Positions 24,434-34,251 of a stretch of 64,000 bases of DNA are shown piece by piece. The stretch comes from Kitasatospora xanthocidica (GTDB taxonomy: Bacteria > Actinomycetota > Actinomycetes > Streptomycetales > Streptomycetaceae), in contig NZ_BNBY01000014.1 in assembly GCF_014656195.1 (NCBI RefSeq), positions 109,531 to 173,530 of the forward strand, read 5' to 3'. How positions within the stretch are numbered: position 1 is the stretch's first letter; the number at the start of each line of letters is the position of its first letter. The notes beneath the pieces are model-generated. The model was not told the origin of the DNA, made no database searches, and saw only the letters and a list, made by a program, of their open reading frames with translations. The translations under genes were made by a program, and so were the position numbers.

Positions 24434-25018
24434 CGGGAACCACCCTCCTGCCCGGGGTCGCTGGCTTACCCAACGGTATCTTGCGGTCGCTCCGCGGCGG
24501 AGGGAATCCGGCAAGAACGGAATCCGTCCTCGCGGATCGCGGCGCGGGCGGGGTCGTCGGACGGTGCGACGGTCCGCTGGTGGGACCGTCCGCCGATGCC
24601 GCTGTTCGAGAGCCCCTGGACATATGTCGCACGGGTGGTTCGCGAGTGGCGGGCGGGGCGCCGGGGGCGCGCGGCGGTAGGTTCCGGACTGCGGGACCGG
24701 CGGGTCGGCCCGGGCCGGACGATCGCCGGTACGAGGCTCGCGAGAGTGAGCGGGGCAGTATGCACTGCCCTGTCCCCCGATCGCTGGAATATGCCCGAAG
24801 CGCTTGCTGCGGTCCGTCCGCCCGCCCATCCTGAGGCGTATTCGGGTCGCGGCCGTCGCGCGACCGACGGGTCGGCGCCGGCGAGTGGGCGCGGTGGACG
24901 GGCCGGGCGGTCGCCCGGGTGCGGCTCGGGTGGCGCCGGGCGGAGTGCGAGGGCCCGCCGGCCGGAGGATCCGGCCCGATCGGGACTAGGCCGAACTGCG
25001 AGTGCGGGTGGTGGAGCG
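24434..25018. other. 585-bp intergenic region with palindrome, no convincing gene
   Basis: This region separates the sigma gene (minus) from the RsbW-like gene (plus), so it must hold two divergent promoters. It contains a 7-bp stem (24569-24575/24583-24589) and the near-palindrome GGGCAGT-ATGC-ACTGCCC at 24753-24770. Short frames exist on both strands, but none has a good ribosome site or family resemblance. Confidence 0.6.
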
Positions 25019-25492
25019 GTGCAGGTTCTTCAGGTACAGCTGGCGGTGCAGGCGGACCCCGCCGAGGTCGGCCGGGCCCGTCGCTGGGTGCGCTCGCGGC
25101 TGTTGAACCACGGGGTGGACCCGGACGCGCCGATGGCCGAGACGGTGGTGCTGGTGGTCTCCGAGCTGGTGACCAACGCCGTGGTGCACACCGGCTGTCC
25201 GGCCGTGCTGAGACTCTGCCTGCCGATGACCGGGGGACCGGCGGAGGGCGGACCGGCCGTTCCGCTGCGGGTGGAGGTCGCGGACGCGAGCGAGACCGCT
25301 CCCGCCCCGCGGCACGCCGGGGCGGACGAGGACGCGACCAACGGGCGCGGCCTGGAGCTGGTCGAGCTGCTCTGCGAGCGCTGGGGCTGGTACCCGGACG
25401 GCTCGGGCAAGCGGGTCTGGTGCGAGATCGGCGCCGACGCCCGGCCCGCCGATCCGCTGGCCGACGTGGACTGGGCGGCTTTGGCGCAATAG
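25019..25492 (+). CDS. RsbW-like ATP-binding anti-sigma/serine kinase
   Basis: A 157-residue GHKL ATPase. The N-box is VVSELVTNAVVHTG (about 45-58), followed by LRVEVADASETAP (G1-like Asp) and NGRGLELVELLCERWGWYPDGSGKRVWCEI (G2-like). It is the short stand-alone HATPase_c_2 type very frequent in Streptomyces, which phosphorylates anti-anti-sigma proteins or binds sigma factors. No cognate STAS gene is adjacent. GTG 25019 has GGAG a few bases upstream. Confidence 0.85.
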   Translation: MQVLQVQLAVQADPAEVGRARRWVRSRLLNHGVDPDAPMAETVVLVVSELVTNAVVHTGCPAVLRLCLPMTGGPAEGGPAVPLRVEVADASETAPAPRHAGADEDATNGRGLELVELLCERWGWYPDGSGKRVWCEIGADARPADPLADVDWAALAQ

Positions 25493-25914
25493 CGGCTGTC
25501 GCGACGGCCGGGGATCCGTGGCGATCACCGGCCGAAAGGTGACGCAACCATTCCGAATTTCCGACTACCCATTGACGTGACGTATCCGACTGATCACGCT
25601 TGGGTGCGGCTCTCCGTCGCGAGGGGACGCCGAGGGGTCGTCCGTCCACCGCCGCGGTGCCGCTGTCCAGGGGGTACGTGTCAGCGAGGGGGGCCGCGAG
25701 TGCCGGTCACGGGCCGCTCCTCGGCGAGTGCGGGGGCCGCGGCGCGGGTTCAGGGCCCGAGCGTCGCGATCGGATGGCGGCAGGCGGCTCAGCGCTAGGC
25801 GCGCGCGCGGCCTGCCGCCATCCGATGTGTCGCCGTGGAGCGTCGGAATCCGGCCACCGGGACGTAACGATCCGGGCGGTCGCCGCGGACCGCGCCGGCC
25901 GTACCGGCGACCCC
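25493..25914. other. 422-bp intergenic region
   Basis: It separates convergent genes. The first 90 bp are AT-richer and contain TTGACG at 25572-25577. A 73-codon frame (25577-25798, GTG start) exists but is Arg/Pro-rich without family resemblance, and its stop falls in the loop of the hairpin at 25768-25825; I do not call it a gene. Confidence 0.5.
25768..25825. terminator. perfect 17-bp inverted repeat, bidirectional terminator
   Basis: ATCGGATGGCGGCAGGC (25768-25784) and its exact complement (25809-25825) flank a 24-nt loop. It lies between a plus gene ending at 25492 and a minus gene ending at 25915, so it could terminate both. The stem is unusually long and perfect. Confidence 0.65.
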
Positions 25915-26886
25915 CTACCGGGGAGCGGTGCGGAAGGTGCGCCGGTAGGCGCTCGGCGCCACGTCGAGCCGTCCGCGCAGCTGGAGCCGGAGCGAGGCGG
26001 CGGTGCCGAAGCCGGACTCCCGCGCGATCTGGTCGATCGACAGATCGGTCCGCTCCAGCAGCTGGCGGGCCCGTTCGGTGCGCTGGGTGGTGATCCACTG
26101 GCCGGGGCTGGCGCCGGTCTCCTCCCGGAAGCGCCGGGTGAAGGTCCGTACGCTCATGCCCGCCCGGTCGGCGAGCCGGCTCAGCGCGAGCGGCTGGTCC
26201 AGGTGCTCCAGGGCCCAGGCGCGCACGGCCGCGGTGCCGGGACCGCCGGCGTCCACCGGGCTCGGGGCCTCGACGTACTGCTTCTGGCCGCCCTCCCGCC
26301 ACGGCGGCACCAGGCAGTTGCGGGCCACCGCGTTGGCCACCGCGCTGCCGTGGTCCCGGCGCACCACGTGCAGGCAGAGGTCCACGCCGGCCGCGACCCC
26401 GCCGGAGGTGAGGACGTCGCCGTCGTCGGTGTAGAGCACGTCCGGATCGAGCCGTACCCGGGGGAACAGCCGGGCGAAGCGCTCGGTGTAGCGCCAGTGG
26501 GTGGTGGCCGGGCGGCCGTCCAGCAGGCCGGCCGCGGCCAGGACGAAGGAGCCGGTGCAGATCGACATCAGCCGGGTGCCGGGCCGGATCCGGGCCAGCG
26601 CGGCGGCCAGCTCGGGGGTGAAGCAGGCGTCGGCGACGGCCGGGCCGGAGTCGGCGGAGGCCGGGACCACCACCGTGTCGGCCCGCGCCAGGAGTTCGGG
26701 CCCGTGGTCGACCATGACCCGGAAGTCGGCGCTGGTGGCGATCGGCCGCCCGTCCAGCGTGCAGGTGGCCACCTCGTAGTACGGCCGCCCGTCCGGGTCC
26801 TTGGCGCCGCCGAAGATGCGGGCCGGGATGCCGAGTTCGAAGGCGATCGCGCCCTCCAGGGCGAGTACCGCGACCAGGTGCGCCAT
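25915..26886 (-). CDS. GlxA-type transcriptional regulator (DJ-1/PfpI + AraC HTH)
   Basis: A 323-residue two-domain regulator. Residues 1-190 are a DJ-1/PfpI amidotransferase-like domain with the nucleophile-elbow Cys in LMSICTGSFVLAAAGLLDGRPATTHW. Residues about 215-315 are an AraC DNA-binding domain with two HTHs (LALSRLADRAGMSVRTFTRRFREETG and LSIDQIARESGFGTAASLRLQLRGRLDVAPSAYRR). Such regulators activate or repress neighbouring genes; the divergent MFS gene 120 bp away is the obvious candidate target. ATG 26886. Confidence 0.9.
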   Translation of the reverse strand: MAHLVAVLALEGAIAFELGIPARIFGGAKDPDGRPYYEVATCTLDGRPIATSADFRVMVDHGPELLARADTVVVPASADSGPAVADACFTPELAAALARIRPGTRLMSICTGSFVLAAAGLLDGRPATTHWRYTERFARLFPRVRLDPDVLYTDDGDVLTSGGVAAGVDLCLHVVRRDHGSAVANAVARNCLVPPWREGGQKQYVEAPSPVDAGGPGTAAVRAWALEHLDQPLALSRLADRAGMSVRTFTRRFREETGASPGQWITTQRTERARQLLERTDLSIDQIARESGFGTAASLRLQLRGRLDVAPSAYRRTFRTAPR

Positions 26887-27006
26887 GTCGTCCCCTCGGG
26901 TGTCGGTGGGTCCGGGCCAGCGTACGCCGGGCCGTGGCCTGATTCTTGCGAAAGCTGTCGTTCAGGCCACTCGTCCCGGTCCGGGCGGACCGGGACACTC
27001 GTCCGG

Positions 27007-28428
27007 GTGACCGAACGCAGCGCCCCCACGCCCGCCCCCGCCTCCACATCCGTCGCCGCCGCCACACCCGCCGCCACACCCGCCCCCGCCGCCACACCCG
27101 CCCCGCGCCGCCGGGTTCACTACGCCTGGGTGGTGGCCGGCGTCTCCCTGCTCGTCCTGCTCGGCTCGGCCGGCTTCCGCTCCACGCCGAGCCTGATGAT
27201 GGACGCCCTGCACAACGAGTTCGGCTGGTCGCTCGGGACGATCTCCAGCGCCACCTCCGTCAACCTGACCCTCTACGGCCTCACCGCCCCCTTCGCCGCC
27301 GCCCTGATGGACCGGTTCGGGGTGCGCCTGGTGGTGGTCTGCGCGCTGCTGACCATCTCGGTCGGTTCCGGCCTCACCATGCTGATGCGCGAACCCTGGC
27401 AACTGGTGCTCTGCTGGGGCGTGCTGGTCGGCCTCGGCAGCGGCTCGATGGCCGGCGCCTTCGCCACCACCATCACCGGCCGCTGGTTCCGGGCCCGCCA
27501 GGGCCTGGTCACCGGGGTGCTGACCGCCGCCGGCGCGGCGGGCAACCTGGTCTTCCTCCCGGTCGGCGCCTGGCTGGTCGAACAGCACGGCTGGCGCTCG
27601 GCCGTGGTCGTGGTCTCGCTCGCCGCCACCGCCGTCGCCGTCCCGGTCCTGCTGCTGATGCGCGAACGGCCCGCCGACCTCGGCCTGCTCCCGTACGGCG
27701 CCACCGAGGAGGAGCCGCCCGCCGCCGCCACCGACGGCCGCGCCCTGGCCCGCTCGCTGCGGGTGCTGCGCGACGCCGCCCGTTCCCGGGCGTTCTGGCT
27801 GCTGGCCGGCTCCTTCGCGATCTGCGGCGCCACCACCGCCGGGCTGGTCGGCACCCACTTCATCCCGGCCGCGCACGACCACGGCATGCCGGTCACCACC
27901 GCCGCGAGCCTGCTCGCGCTGATCGGCGTCTTCGACGTGGTCGGCACCGTCTTCAGCGGCTGGCTCACCGACCGGGTCGACTCCCGGATGCTGCTGACCG
28001 TCTACTACGGGCTGCGCGGCCTGTCCCTGCTCCTGCTGCCGCAGCTGATGGCCGGATCGCTGCAGCCGCCGATCCTCGCCTTCGTGGTCTTCTACGGCCT
28101 GGACTGGGTCGCCACCGTGCCGCCGACCGTCGCGCTCTGCCGCCGGCACTTCGGCGAGGACGCCCCGATCGTCTTCGGCTGGGTGCTGGCCAGCCACCAG
28201 ATCGGCGCGGCCGTCGTCGCCGGGCTGGCCGGTCTGGCCCGCGACGCGCTGGGGAACTACGACCTGACCTGGTACGCCGCCGGCGGGCTGTGCGCGGTCG
28301 CGGTCGGGCTCTGCCTGGCGCTGCGCACCGGGCGGCCCGGCGGGCCGGGGGCCGTCGGTGCTGCCGGTCCTGGTGGTGCCACCAGTGCCACCGGTGCTCA
28401 GGGGAAGGCCGTCACCGCGGAGGTCTAG
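27007..28428 (+). CDS. MFS transporter
   Basis: A 473-residue major facilitator. The first 35 residues are a disordered Ala/Pro/Thr tail (ATPAATPAPAATPAP); then twelve membrane segments starting YAWVVAGVSLLVLLGSAGF. The loop after TM2 reads AALMDRFGVRL, the MFS motif A region. It resembles the oxalate/formate-antiporter-like MFS group (short-chain organic acids), but the substrate is unproven. GTG 27007 is preceded by only a weak ribosome site (CCGGGT); the divergent GlxA-type regulator probably controls it. A GNAT gene follows by 10 bp. Confidence 0.88.
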   Translation: MTERSAPTPAPASTSVAAATPAATPAPAATPAPRRRVHYAWVVAGVSLLVLLGSAGFRSTPSLMMDALHNEFGWSLGTISSATSVNLTLYGLTAPFAAALMDRFGVRLVVVCALLTISVGSGLTMLMREPWQLVLCWGVLVGLGSGSMAGAFATTITGRWFRARQGLVTGVLTAAGAAGNLVFLPVGAWLVEQHGWRSAVVVVSLAATAVAVPVLLLMRERPADLGLLPYGATEEEPPAAATDGRALARSLRVLRDAARSRAFWLLAGSFAICGATTAGLVGTHFIPAAHDHGMPVTTAASLLALIGVFDVVGTVFSGWLTDRVDSRMLLTVYYGLRGLSLLLLPQLMAGSLQPPILAFVVFYGLDWVATVPPTVALCRRHFGEDAPIVFGWVLASHQIGAAVVAGLAGLARDALGNYDLTWYAAGGLCAVAVGLCLALRTGRPGGPGAVGAAGPGGATSATGAQGKAVTAEV

Positions 28429-28438
28429 GCTCCGTTTC

Positions 28439-28966
28439 ATGGCGCTCACCTTCACCCTGGACCCCAAGCTCGACCCCGACCTGCGGACGGAGATCGTCCG
28501 GCTCTGGACCGACGTCACCAATGCCGGCGGCGCGGTCGGCTTCGTGGCCCCGGTCACCGAGGAGGAGGTGTGGGACACCGCCGACCACCAGTTCGCCGGG
28601 GTCGGGCCGGACGGCCCGGACCGGCTGCTGGCCGCGCGAGACGGCGACACCGGCCGGCTGGTCGGCGTGCTGTTCTTCGCGTCGATGCGGTTCGGGCCGA
28701 TGGAGCACTGGCGGCTGCTCAAGCGGGTCATGGTGCACCCCGACTTCCAGGGCCTCGGCCACGGCGCCCGGCTGCTCGCCGAGGCCGAGCGGATCGCCAG
28801 GCAGTGGGGCCTGCAGTCGCTGCGGCTCACCGCACGCGGGGGCCTGGGGCTGGAGGACTTCTACGCCCGCAGCGGCTACCGGGAGGTCGGCCGGGTGCCG
28901 GGCGCGATCCGGGTCGCTCCCGGGGACGACCGCGACGACATCACGATGTGGCTCGACCTGCGCTGA
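28439..28966 (+). CDS. GNAT family N-acetyltransferase
   Basis: A 175-residue acetyltransferase. Motif A is visible in VMVHPDFQGLGHGARLLAEAERIARQWGLQSLRL (Q-x-x-G-x-G/A acetyl-CoA loop), and the C-terminal LEDFYARSGYREVGR is motif B. The N-terminal half carries LTEEEVWDTADHQF-like helices. It transfers acetyl from acetyl-CoA to an unknown amine. ATG 28439 lies 10 bp after the MFS stop, suggesting one transcript. Confidence 0.85.
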   Translation: MALTFTLDPKLDPDLRTEIVRLWTDVTNAGGAVGFVAPVTEEEVWDTADHQFAGVGPDGPDRLLAARDGDTGRLVGVLFFASMRFGPMEHWRLLKRVMVHPDFQGLGHGARLLAEAERIARQWGLQSLRLTARGGLGLEDFYARSGYREVGRVPGAIRVAPGDDRDDITMWLDLR

Positions 28967-28977
28967 CCCCGCCCCGG

Positions 28978-29014
28978 ACGGGAGCGGACGGCTTCTGTCA
29001 CGGGAGCGGACGGC
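28978..29014. repeat. 15-bp direct repeat spaced by 22 bp
   Basis: ACGGGAGCGGACGGC occurs exactly at 28978-28992 and 29000-29014, i.e. two helical turns apart, in the gap upstream of the DUF4229 gene. It could be an operator or a simple duplication. Confidence 0.6.
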
Positions 29015-29116
29015 CGCGGTGGGTGACCTCCGGCCCGCGTCTGCCGTCAGGCATGCTTGACTGGTGGACCGACCCCGGCAGGACCCGCCGCCGCGAACGA
29101 GAAGGATGTGTCCCCA

Positions 29117-29449
29117 GTGAGCAGCAACGGCCCGGCGAAGTCGCACGCCACGCTCCGCTACACCTCCATGCGGGTCAGCATCTTCCTCGGCTGCCTGCTG
29201 GTCGCCCTGCTGCTCGGACACTTCCAGGTCATCCCGGTCAGCGGTCAGACGGGCATGATCTTCCTGTTCCTGCTGGCCGCGGTCGCCTCCGCGCCGCTCA
29301 GCTACGCGCTGCTGAGCAAGCAGCGCGACGAGATGTCCGCGCAGATCAGCGGCAAGGTCGCCGGGATGCGCACGCGCAACGCGGAGCGGGACGCCATGGA
29401 GGACGCCGCGGACGACGCCGCCCGCGCCGCGTCCGCCGGTCAGAACTGA
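29117..29449 (+). CDS. DUF4229 small membrane protein
   Basis: A 110-residue protein with two hydrophobic helices (VSIFLGCLLVALLLG and TGMIFLFLLAAVASAPLSYALL) joined by a short loop, then a charged tail (SKQRDEMSAQISGKVAGMRTRNAERDAMEDAADDAARAA). The LRYTSMR start and LLSKQRDEMS segment are the DUF4229 signature; function is unknown. GTG 29117 is preceded by GAGAAGGA; GTG 29108 is an alternative but sits too close to that site. Confidence 0.85.
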   Translation: MSSNGPAKSHATLRYTSMRVSIFLGCLLVALLLGHFQVIPVSGQTGMIFLFLLAAVASAPLSYALLSKQRDEMSAQISGKVAGMRTRNAERDAMEDAADDAARAASAGQN

Positions 29450-29481
29450 TCCCCGGCCCCGCCCACCGCGCCCCCGCCACC

Positions 29482-30618
29482 GTGTCCGCCGACCTTCCGG
29501 CCGACCTCCCGGCCGACGCGCCCGCCGAGGTGCCCGCCGACCTGCCCGCCGAGGTGCCCGCGACCCCGGAGTCCGCGCCGCCCGGGCAGTCCGCCGCGGA
29601 CAGCTCGCTCGGCACCTGGCCGGCCCCCGTCCGCCGGCCCACCGGGCGGGACGTGGCCCGGCTGGCCGGGGTCTCCCAGGCCACCGTGTCGCTGGTCTTC
29701 TCCGGCGCCGAGGCCGGCCGCCGGGTCTCCGAGGCCACCCGGGAGCGGGTCCGGGAGGCCGCGCGCAGCCTCGGCTACCGCCCGCAGGCGGCCGGCCGGC
29801 AGCTGCGACTGGGCCGCAGCGGAATGATCCTGCTGGCCGTGCCGAACCTGCAGGGCCCGTTCTTCGGCCGGGTGCTGGAGGGCGTCCACCAGGAGGCCGG
29901 CCGCAACGGGCTGGCCGTGGTGGTCAGTTCGGGCTGGGGCAGTGCGACCCTCGCCGAGGCCGCCACCGCGGGCCGCTTCGACGGCCTGCTGATCTGCTCC
30001 CCGGACGACAGCCAGCTCGGCGAGCTGCCCGCCGACACCCCCGCCGTCTTCCTGGACGCCGACCCGGGCACCGACCGGGCCCGCCCGACCGTCGAGTTGG
30101 ACGTGGCCGGCGGGATGCGGGCCGCCGTCGAGCACCTGGCCGCCCTCGGCCACCGCCGGATCGGCCGGCTGCGCTCCACCCACGCCGCGTACACCTTCCG
30201 GGTGCGACAGGCCGCCTTCGAGCGGGCGGTGCGCGGACTCGGCCTGGACGTGGTGGAGCTGGGCGTGAGCCTGAACGAGGGCCACCGGGCCGCGCGGGCC
30301 GTGGCCGACCGGCTGCTCGCCCCGGCGGACCGGCCGCGCGCGGTGATCTGCGACGACGACGTGGTCGCCTCCGGCGTCTACCAGGCCGCCGCCGCGCTGG
30401 GACTGCGGGTGCCGGAGGACCTCTCCGTGGTCGGGATGGACAACGTCGCGGTGGCCGCGCTGCTCTCCCCGCCGCTGACCACCGTCGACCTGCCCGGCGA
30501 GGAGCTGGGCCGGGCGGGCGCCGCCGCGCTGGCGGGCCTGCTGCGGGGGGAACGGGTGGAGCCGGTGGCGCCGCTGGCCACCTCGCTGGTGCTCCGGGCC
30601 TCCACCGCCGCGGCGTAA
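29482..30618 (+). CDS. LacI-family transcriptional regulator
   Basis: A 378-residue repressor. After a disordered lead of about 50 residues with Pro-Ala-Asp/Glu repeats (ADLPADLPADAPAEVPADL), the HTH is TGRDVARLAGVSQATVSLVFSG, with the hinge RVREAARSLGYRPQAAGRQLR. The rest is a periplasmic-binding-protein-like effector domain (ILLAVPNLQGPFFGRVLEGV, HRRIGRL, AVICDDDVVASGVYQAA, SVVGMDN, TTVDLPGEELGRAGA). It probably binds a sugar or related ligand; no sugar operon adjoins. The start is uncertain: GTG 29482 lacks a ribosome site, and GTG 29530 and 29554 are in frame. Confidence 0.8.
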   Translation: MSADLPADLPADAPAEVPADLPAEVPATPESAPPGQSAADSSLGTWPAPVRRPTGRDVARLAGVSQATVSLVFSGAEAGRRVSEATRERVREAARSLGYRPQAAGRQLRLGRSGMILLAVPNLQGPFFGRVLEGVHQEAGRNGLAVVVSSGWGSATLAEAATAGRFDGLLICSPDDSQLGELPADTPAVFLDADPGTDRARPTVELDVAGGMRAAVEHLAALGHRRIGRLRSTHAAYTFRVRQAAFERAVRGLGLDVVELGVSLNEGHRAARAVADRLLAPADRPRAVICDDDVVASGVYQAAAALGLRVPEDLSVVGMDNVAVAALLSPPLTTVDLPGEELGRAGAAALAGLLRGERVEPVAPLATSLVLRASTAAA

Positions 30619-30677
30619 GGCCTCTCGGCGCGGGGCCGCTCGGCGCAGGGCCGCTCGGCACAGGGCCGCTTGGCACA
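30618..30677. repeat. 15-bp tandem repeat, four units
   Basis: GGGCCGCTCGGCGCA and variants start at 30633, 30648 and 30663, with a degenerate unit at 30618, directly after the stop of the LacI-type gene. The array is noncoding. Confidence 0.75.
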
Positions 30678-30804
30678 GGTCCTCCGGGCGGTGGGACCCC
30701 TCGGGGGCCGCGTCCATCTGTCGGATTAGTTCGAACAGGTGATTACCGGTCAGTCCTTCTCGCGTCGTCGGTGCACCGGCGCGAGCGGACGGTGAGATTC
30801 CGGC

Positions 30805-33800
30805 ATGCGGACGTCCCGACCACGAACCCCACGCCTGTCCAGAGCAGCCCGAACGGCCGCGGCCTTCGGCCTCCTCGTGGGCACCCTGCTCACCGGCACC
30901 CTCACCGCCCCGCCCGCCGAAGCCGCCGTCACCTTCACCAAGACGGTGGACCGGGCCACCGTGGCGCCCGGCGAGAACGTCACCTACACCCTGCGCTACA
31001 CCTGCTCGGTGACCGACTGCACCAACGGCCGGATCACCGACAGCCTCCCCGCCGGGATGGAGTTCGTCGGCTGGGTTCCGGACGGGTCCACCGTGGACGT
31101 CGCGGACTCCACCGTGCCGGCCGCGGGGACGGTCGGCGGCACCCTCGACATCAAGCTGCTCACCCTCACCCCGGGCACCACCGCGACCGTCAAGGTCGTG
31201 CTCAAGTTCCCCAACTTCACCACCCCGAACAACACCAGCACCGTCAACTCGGCCACGCTGACCGCCGACGGGGAGACCCCGCAGACCGGCTCGGCCACCA
31301 CCACCGCGGTCGTCCAGCCCGACTACAAGGTCACCAAGGGCGTCCAGACCAGCAGCCAGGACGGCCGCTCGGTCACCTACCAGTTCAGCGCCTGCTCCAC
31401 CTCCGGCGTCCCCAACGTCGACCTGGACGCCAGCCGGCTGGTCGACACCCTGCCGCCCGGCGCGGTCGTCGACGCCGGCCGCTCGCCCGGCTGGACCCAG
31501 GACCCGGACAACCCGGACCGCTGGACCTACGACATCGGCGCGTTCCGGTCCGGCAACGGCCAGGCCGGCTGCCGCATCCCCGGCGTGCTGGTCGTCAACT
31601 ACCCCGACCCGACCTTCCCCAGCGGCACCACCTCCACCAACTCCGTGGTCCTGCAAGGCGACCCGCTCGGCCCCGAGCCGATCCGCGACCTGTCCACCGC
31701 CACCGCGCAGACCAACACCTTCCAGCCGCCCGCCACCGGCATCCAGGTCACCGCGGCCAAGCAGTGGGACAGCACGGTCGTCTCCGGCAACATCGCCTCC
31801 ATCAACCTGTACCCCGGCAACACCGCCGGGCCCGCCACCAGCCTGGTGATGACCGATCCCGGCTCCGGCACCACCCCGGGCCTCTACGACTGGCTGTTCC
31901 CGCAGGCCCTCCAGCTGTCGGAGTGGAACCCCGCCAGCATCGTCCTCACCCTGCAGTACCGGCTGAACGGCGACCCGGCCTGGCAGACCTTCACCCCCGG
32001 CGGCCCGTTCAACGGCTCCACCTCCCGCTGGATCACCTTCGCCGAGGGCGCCGGCGACCCGGTCAACGACGTGATCGGCATTCCGGCCGGCCGCTGGCTG
32101 GACGGGCTGCGCTTCGCCTGGAACGGCCCGATCCCCACCGGTTGGACCCCGGGCAACGCCGTCCGGCTCCACGCCCAGGTGGTCACCCCCGGCCACGACG
32201 GCCGCCCCGCGCCCACCCCGCTGCACAACTGCGTGGACGTGACCGGCACCGACGCCGCGGGCGAGACCTCCTCGGCGAGCGCCTGCGCCGACACCACCGT
32301 CACCGCGACCACCAACCTCGGCGCCGCCAAGACCACCACCGCCGGCGCCGTCCTCGCCCCCGGCGGCATCGCCACCTTCGAGGTCGTCCCCTACAACCGC
32401 ACCGGCCGTACCCTGGCCACCCCGCTCGTCCTGTACGACCTGCTGCCGCCCGGCCTCGTCTACGTGGACGGCAGCGCCCGCCGCAACCCCGCCTACGCGG
32501 AGTCCGTCGCCCCGCAGTCCGTCCAGGTGCTGCCCGGAGCGAACGGCCGCCAGCTGCTCAAGATGACCTGGCCGGCCGGCGCGCCCGACATGATGTACCT
32601 CAACGACCACCGGGCCTACCGCACCCTGATCGACGTCCAGGTGGCCGGCAGCGCCCAGCCCGGCACCCTCACCAACGACGTGTACGTCACCACCGAGGGC
32701 GCCACCGCGCCGGTCTCCTGCTTCTACTTCGGCACCGACGGCGGAGTGCCGGACAGCAACGACGTCAACGGCAACGGCGACACCACCGAGACCGTCTGCC
32801 ACGCCTCCTCCCAGGTCGAGGTGCAGGTCCCGGCCGTGCTGCGCTCCTTCAAGGAGGTCAAGGGCGACCTCGACAAGGACTACGCCAGCACCGGCACCAC
32901 CACCCCCGGCGGCGGCATCTCCTACCGGCTGACCGTCCGCAACGACTCGCCCGACCCGGTCACCGAGTTCATCGCGTACGACAAGCTGCCCACCCCGGGC
33001 GACTCGTACGTGCTGCGAAACGACGTCCCGCGCGGCTCCGCCTGGACGCCCTCGCTGACCCAGCCGCTGACCTCCAACGACCCGACCGTGGTGATCGAGT
33101 ACACCACCTCGCCGAACCCCTGCCTGACCGGTGCGATCACCGTGCCCGGGCCGTGCGACGCCGGCGCGCAGTGGAGCACCGCCTTCCCCGGACCGGGCAA
33201 CGCCACCTGGTTCCGGGTCCGCCGCCCCGGCACCCTGCCGGCCGGCGGGCTGTTCACCCTGACCTGGTCGATGGTCGCCTCGGTGGACGCCGGCAACGCC
33301 GACTTCGCCTGGAACAGCTTCGCCTACACCGCGACCGACTCCACCGGCAGTCCGCTGCTGCCCGCCGAGCCCGCCAAGGTCGGCGTCGGCGTGCAGGCGC
33401 CGGTGCCGCCGAACAACTCGCTCGGCGACTTCGTCTGGGTCGACCGCGACGGCAGCGGCATCCAGAAGCCGGGCGACCCGGGAGTGCCCGGTGTCCGGGT
33501 GGAGCTGCTGGACGGGGCCGGGCAGCCGGTCCGGGACAAGATGGGCAAGCCCGTCACCACGGTGACGGACGGCGGCGGGCGCTACCTGTTCGACAAGCTG
33601 CCGGACGGGCAGTACGCGGTGCGCTTCGACCTGGCGACCATCCCGAAGGGGGCGAAGGTCACCGTGCAGCACGCCGGGACGGATCCGGCGCTGGACTCGG
33701 ACGCCGACCCGGCCACCGGGCTCACCCAGACGGTGCGGCTCGCGGGCGGGCAGCAGGACCTGGATCTGGACATGGGGCTGGTCCTGGCGAGTTCGCCGTC

Positions 33801-34167
33801 GCCTTCGCCGACGAACTCGCCCTCGCCTTCACCGACGAGCTCGCCTTCGCCCACCTCGTCGCCGTCGCCCACGAGCTCGCCGTCGCCGACCTCGTCGCCG
33901 TCCCCGACGGGCTCGCCGTCGCCGACGGGGAGCCCGTGGCACAGCCCGACCCACAGCCCGACCCACAGCCCGTCGCCGAGCTGGAGCCCGACCACGGGTG
34001 AGCCCTGGTCACCGACGCACGGCCCGCACCCGTCGCCGAGCCACGGTGGCGAGCTGCCCGGCACGGGTGGGGCCGGATGGCTGCCGGCCGTGCTCGGCAT
34101 CGCCGTCCTCGGCTGCGGCGTGCTGTTCACCGTGATCGCCTGGGGCCGCCGGGGCCGCCACAGCTGA
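30805..34167 (+). CDS. LPXTG cell-wall-anchored surface protein with DUF11/SdrD-like domains
   Basis: A 1120-residue secreted protein. A signal peptide (basic N-terminus, [24 protein letters not shown]) precedes several DUF11-type beta domains ([38 protein letters not shown]) and one SdrD B-like domain ([32 protein letters not shown], about 872-980). A Ser-Pro-Thr stalk ([11 protein letters not shown] repeats) leads to the sorting signal LPGTG, a hydrophobic helix and an RRGRHS tail. It should be sortase-linked to peptidoglycan and project from the surface, perhaps in adhesion or envelope architecture. The motif is LPxTG, not the LAxTG typical of streptomycete class E substrates. ATG 30805. 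Confidence 0.88.
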   Translation: MRTSRPRTPRLSRAARTAAAFGLLVGTLLTGTLTAPPAEAAVTFTKTVDRATVAPGENVTYTLRYTCSVTDCTNGRITDSLPAGMEFVGWVPDGSTVDVADSTVPAAGTVGGTLDIKLLTLTPGTTATVKVVLKFPNFTTPNNTSTVNSATLTADGETPQTGSATTTAVVQPDYKVTKGVQTSSQDGRSVTYQFSACSTSGVPNVDLDASRLVDTLPPGAVVDAGRSPGWTQDPDNPDRWTYDIGAFRSGNGQAGCRIPGVLVVNYPDPTFPSGTTSTNSVVLQGDPLGPEPIRDLSTATAQTNTFQPPATGIQVTAAKQWDSTVVSGNIASINLYPGNTAGPATSLVMTDPGSGTTPGLYDWLFPQALQLSEWNPASIVLTLQYRLNGDPAWQTFTPGGPFNGSTSRWITFAEGAGDPVNDVIGIPAGRWLDGLRFAWNGPIPTGWTPGNAVRLHAQVVTPGHDGRPAPTPLHNCVDVTGTDAAGETSSASACADTTVTATTNLGAAKTTTAGAVLAPGGIATFEVVPYNRTGRTLATPLVLYDLLPPGLVYVDGSARRNPAYAESVAPQSVQVLPGANGRQLLKMTWPAGAPDMMYLNDHRAYRTLIDVQVAGSAQPGTLTNDVYVTTEGATAPVSCFYFGTDGGVPDSNDVNGNGDTTETVCHASSQVEVQVPAVLRSFKEVKGDLDKDYASTGTTTPGGGISYRLTVRNDSPDPVTEFIAYDKLPTPGDSYVLRNDVPRGSAWTPSLTQPLTSNDPTVVIEYTTSPNPCLTGAITVPGPCDAGAQWSTAFPGPGNATWFRVRRPGTLPAGGLFTLTWSMVASVDAGNADFAWNSFAYTATDSTGSPLLPAEPAKVGVGVQAPVPPNNSLGDFVWVDRDGSGIQKPGDPGVPGVRVELLDGAGQPVRDKMGKPVTTVTDGGGRYLFDKLPDGQYAVRFDLATIPKGAKVTVQHAGTDPALDSDADPATGLTQTVRLAGGQQDLDLDMGLVLASSPSPSPTNSPSPSPTSSPSPTSSPSPTSSPSPTSSPSPTGSPSPTGSPWHSPTHSPTHSPSPSWSPTTGEPWSPTHGPHPSPSHGGELPGTGGAGWLPAVLGIAVLGCGVLFTVIAWGRRGRHS

Positions 34168-34198
34168 TCACCCGTAGGCCCGTAGCCAGAACGGAAGA

Positions 34199-34236
34199 GA
34201 CCGCGCCCACCGGCCAGACCACCGGTGGGCGCGGTC
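34199..34236. terminator. perfect 15-bp hairpin between convergent genes
   Basis: GACCGCGCCCACCGG (34199-34213) and its complement CCGGTGGGCGCGGTC (34222-34236) flank an 8-nt loop. It sits between the ends of the surface-protein gene and the minus-strand MFS gene, so it serves both. Confidence 0.85.
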
Positions 34237-34251
34237 GTTCATGGGGCGGGC

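Noticed and set aside
24804-24989. Arg-rich 61-codon frame upstream of the RsbW-like gene
   Set aside because: Low complexity, no start signal, no resemblance to a known protein.
25577-25798. 73-codon frame with GTG start
   Set aside because: Arg/Pro-rich, no ribosome site or family; its stop falls in the loop of a terminator hairpin.
29440-33672. Minus-strand frame of about 1400 codons opposite LacI and surface-protein genes
   Set aside because: Antisense shadow rich in Gly/Val/Asp/Arg; the sense frames are well supported.
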